Part shown: one piece after another, positions 63,815-64,000 of the stretch
Layout of the letters: every line of letters starts with the position of its first letter
Numbering within the stretch: the stretch's first letter is position 1
Source: Planctomonas psychrotolerans
Lineage (GTDB): Bacteria > Actinomycetota > Actinomycetes > Actinomycetales > Microbacteriaceae
DNA length: 64,000 nucleotides
Direction of reading: 5' to 3'
Assembly: GCF_008642235.1 (NCBI RefSeq)
Contig: NZ_SJEV01000001.1
Location: 2,684,400-2,748,399 of the forward strand
The notes under the pieces: generated by a model
Seen by the model: only the letters and a program-made list of their open reading frames with translations
What the model was told of the DNA's origin: nothing
Database searches by the model: none
Translations under genes and position numbers: made by a program

Positions 63815-64000
63815 ATGGCTCACGACACCTCGACAGACTCGCACGTGGTCGGCAAGACCTGGGTCGCCTTCGGCAGCGAGGGCGCTATCGGGTCGATCCA
63901 CTCGCAGGAGGACGGCTACGCCGTGCGACTGCTGAAGCGCGAGGAGCAGCACGGCGTCTATCCGTCGCTGGCGATCGCGAAGAACGCGCTGCAGGGCGCG
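63815..64000 (+). CDS. hypothetical protein, cut by the window end
   Basis: An open frame of 62 codons to the edge. It reads MAHDTSTDSHVVGKTWVAFG, then SEGAIGSIHSQEDGYAVRLLKREEQHGVYPSLAIAKNALQGA. The small beta-strand pattern and YPSLAIAKNAL look like the short actinobacterial methyltransferase-type or hypothetical proteins, but I cannot name it. GGAGAAAGG lies upstream. The second half is missing. Confidence 0.6.
   Translation, partial: MAHDTSTDSHVVGKTWVAFGSEGAIGSIHSQEDGYAVRLLKREEQHGVYPSLAIAKNALQGA

Overview
The window is gene-dense, very GC-rich chromosomal DNA of an actinobacterium, most likely a Microbacteriaceae-type soil or plant-associated organism. This assignment is an inference from the GC bias, the frequent GTG starts, the mycoredoxin-type glutaredoxin, the LigD/Ku pair, the CCCTTCGACGAGCTCAGGGAC-type repeats and several actinobacteria-restricted small proteins. 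I see no integrase, transposase, phage gene or CRISPR array, so it reads as core and accessory chromosome rather than an island.

Region 1 (1.2-13.4 kb) is a nitrate assimilation locus. A NarK-type transporter, a molybdopterin nitrate reductase and its FAD/[2Fe-2S] electron-transfer partner lie on the plus strand. Nitrite reductase large subunit NirB, a siroheme methyltransferase and a HemD-like protein with a winged helix lie on the minus strand. NirD and a CbiX-type chelatase diverge from nirB on the plus strand. Together these genes would take up nitrate, reduce it to ammonium and make the siroheme needed by NirB. Similar GTNAC/GAAAC boxes occur upstream of narK, nirB and nirD.

Region 2 (13.3-18.9 kb) is a signalling and polysaccharide module and the most interesting part. 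It holds a membrane histidine kinase, a divergent response regulator carrying a PP2C phosphatase, a processive cellulose-synthase-like glycosyltransferase with a large insertion in its catalytic domain, a STAS antagonist and an RsbW-like kinase. The last four run in one direction with short gaps or overlaps.

Region 3 (18.9-28.4 kb) is carbohydrate metabolism on the minus strand: maltokinase, an alditol-oxidase-like flavoenzyme, and a sugar ABC transporter with a GH2 beta-galactosidase. A perfect 16-bp palindrome overlaps the likely transporter promoter.

Region 4 (28.4-46.5 kb) is mixed. It contains PabC, a methyltransferase, a PNPOx-fold stress protein, hydrolases, a NUDIX enzyme, phosphate, purine and amino acid transporters, an aspartase and an FAH-family protein. 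Scattered through it are short, acidic, apparently disordered proteins, two related membrane-anchored GY(I/V)LGA(K/R)AG proteins (one with nine 11-residue LEA-like repeats), and a Lys-rich histone-like protein. This looks like a stress or desiccation-linked set, but that is inference.

Region 5 (46.5-64 kb) holds LigD/Ku end joining with start codons 20 bp apart, a TPP riboswitch driving a YkoEDC-type ECF thiamine-precursor transporter plus a P-loop kinase, and an S11 peptidase-like protein that has lost its catalytic serine. A ClpS operon, tRNA-His, oligoribonuclease, tRNA-Arg directly abutting nadE, a drug/metabolite transporter, an aldo-keto reductase and msrA follow. The window ends inside a small unidentified gene.
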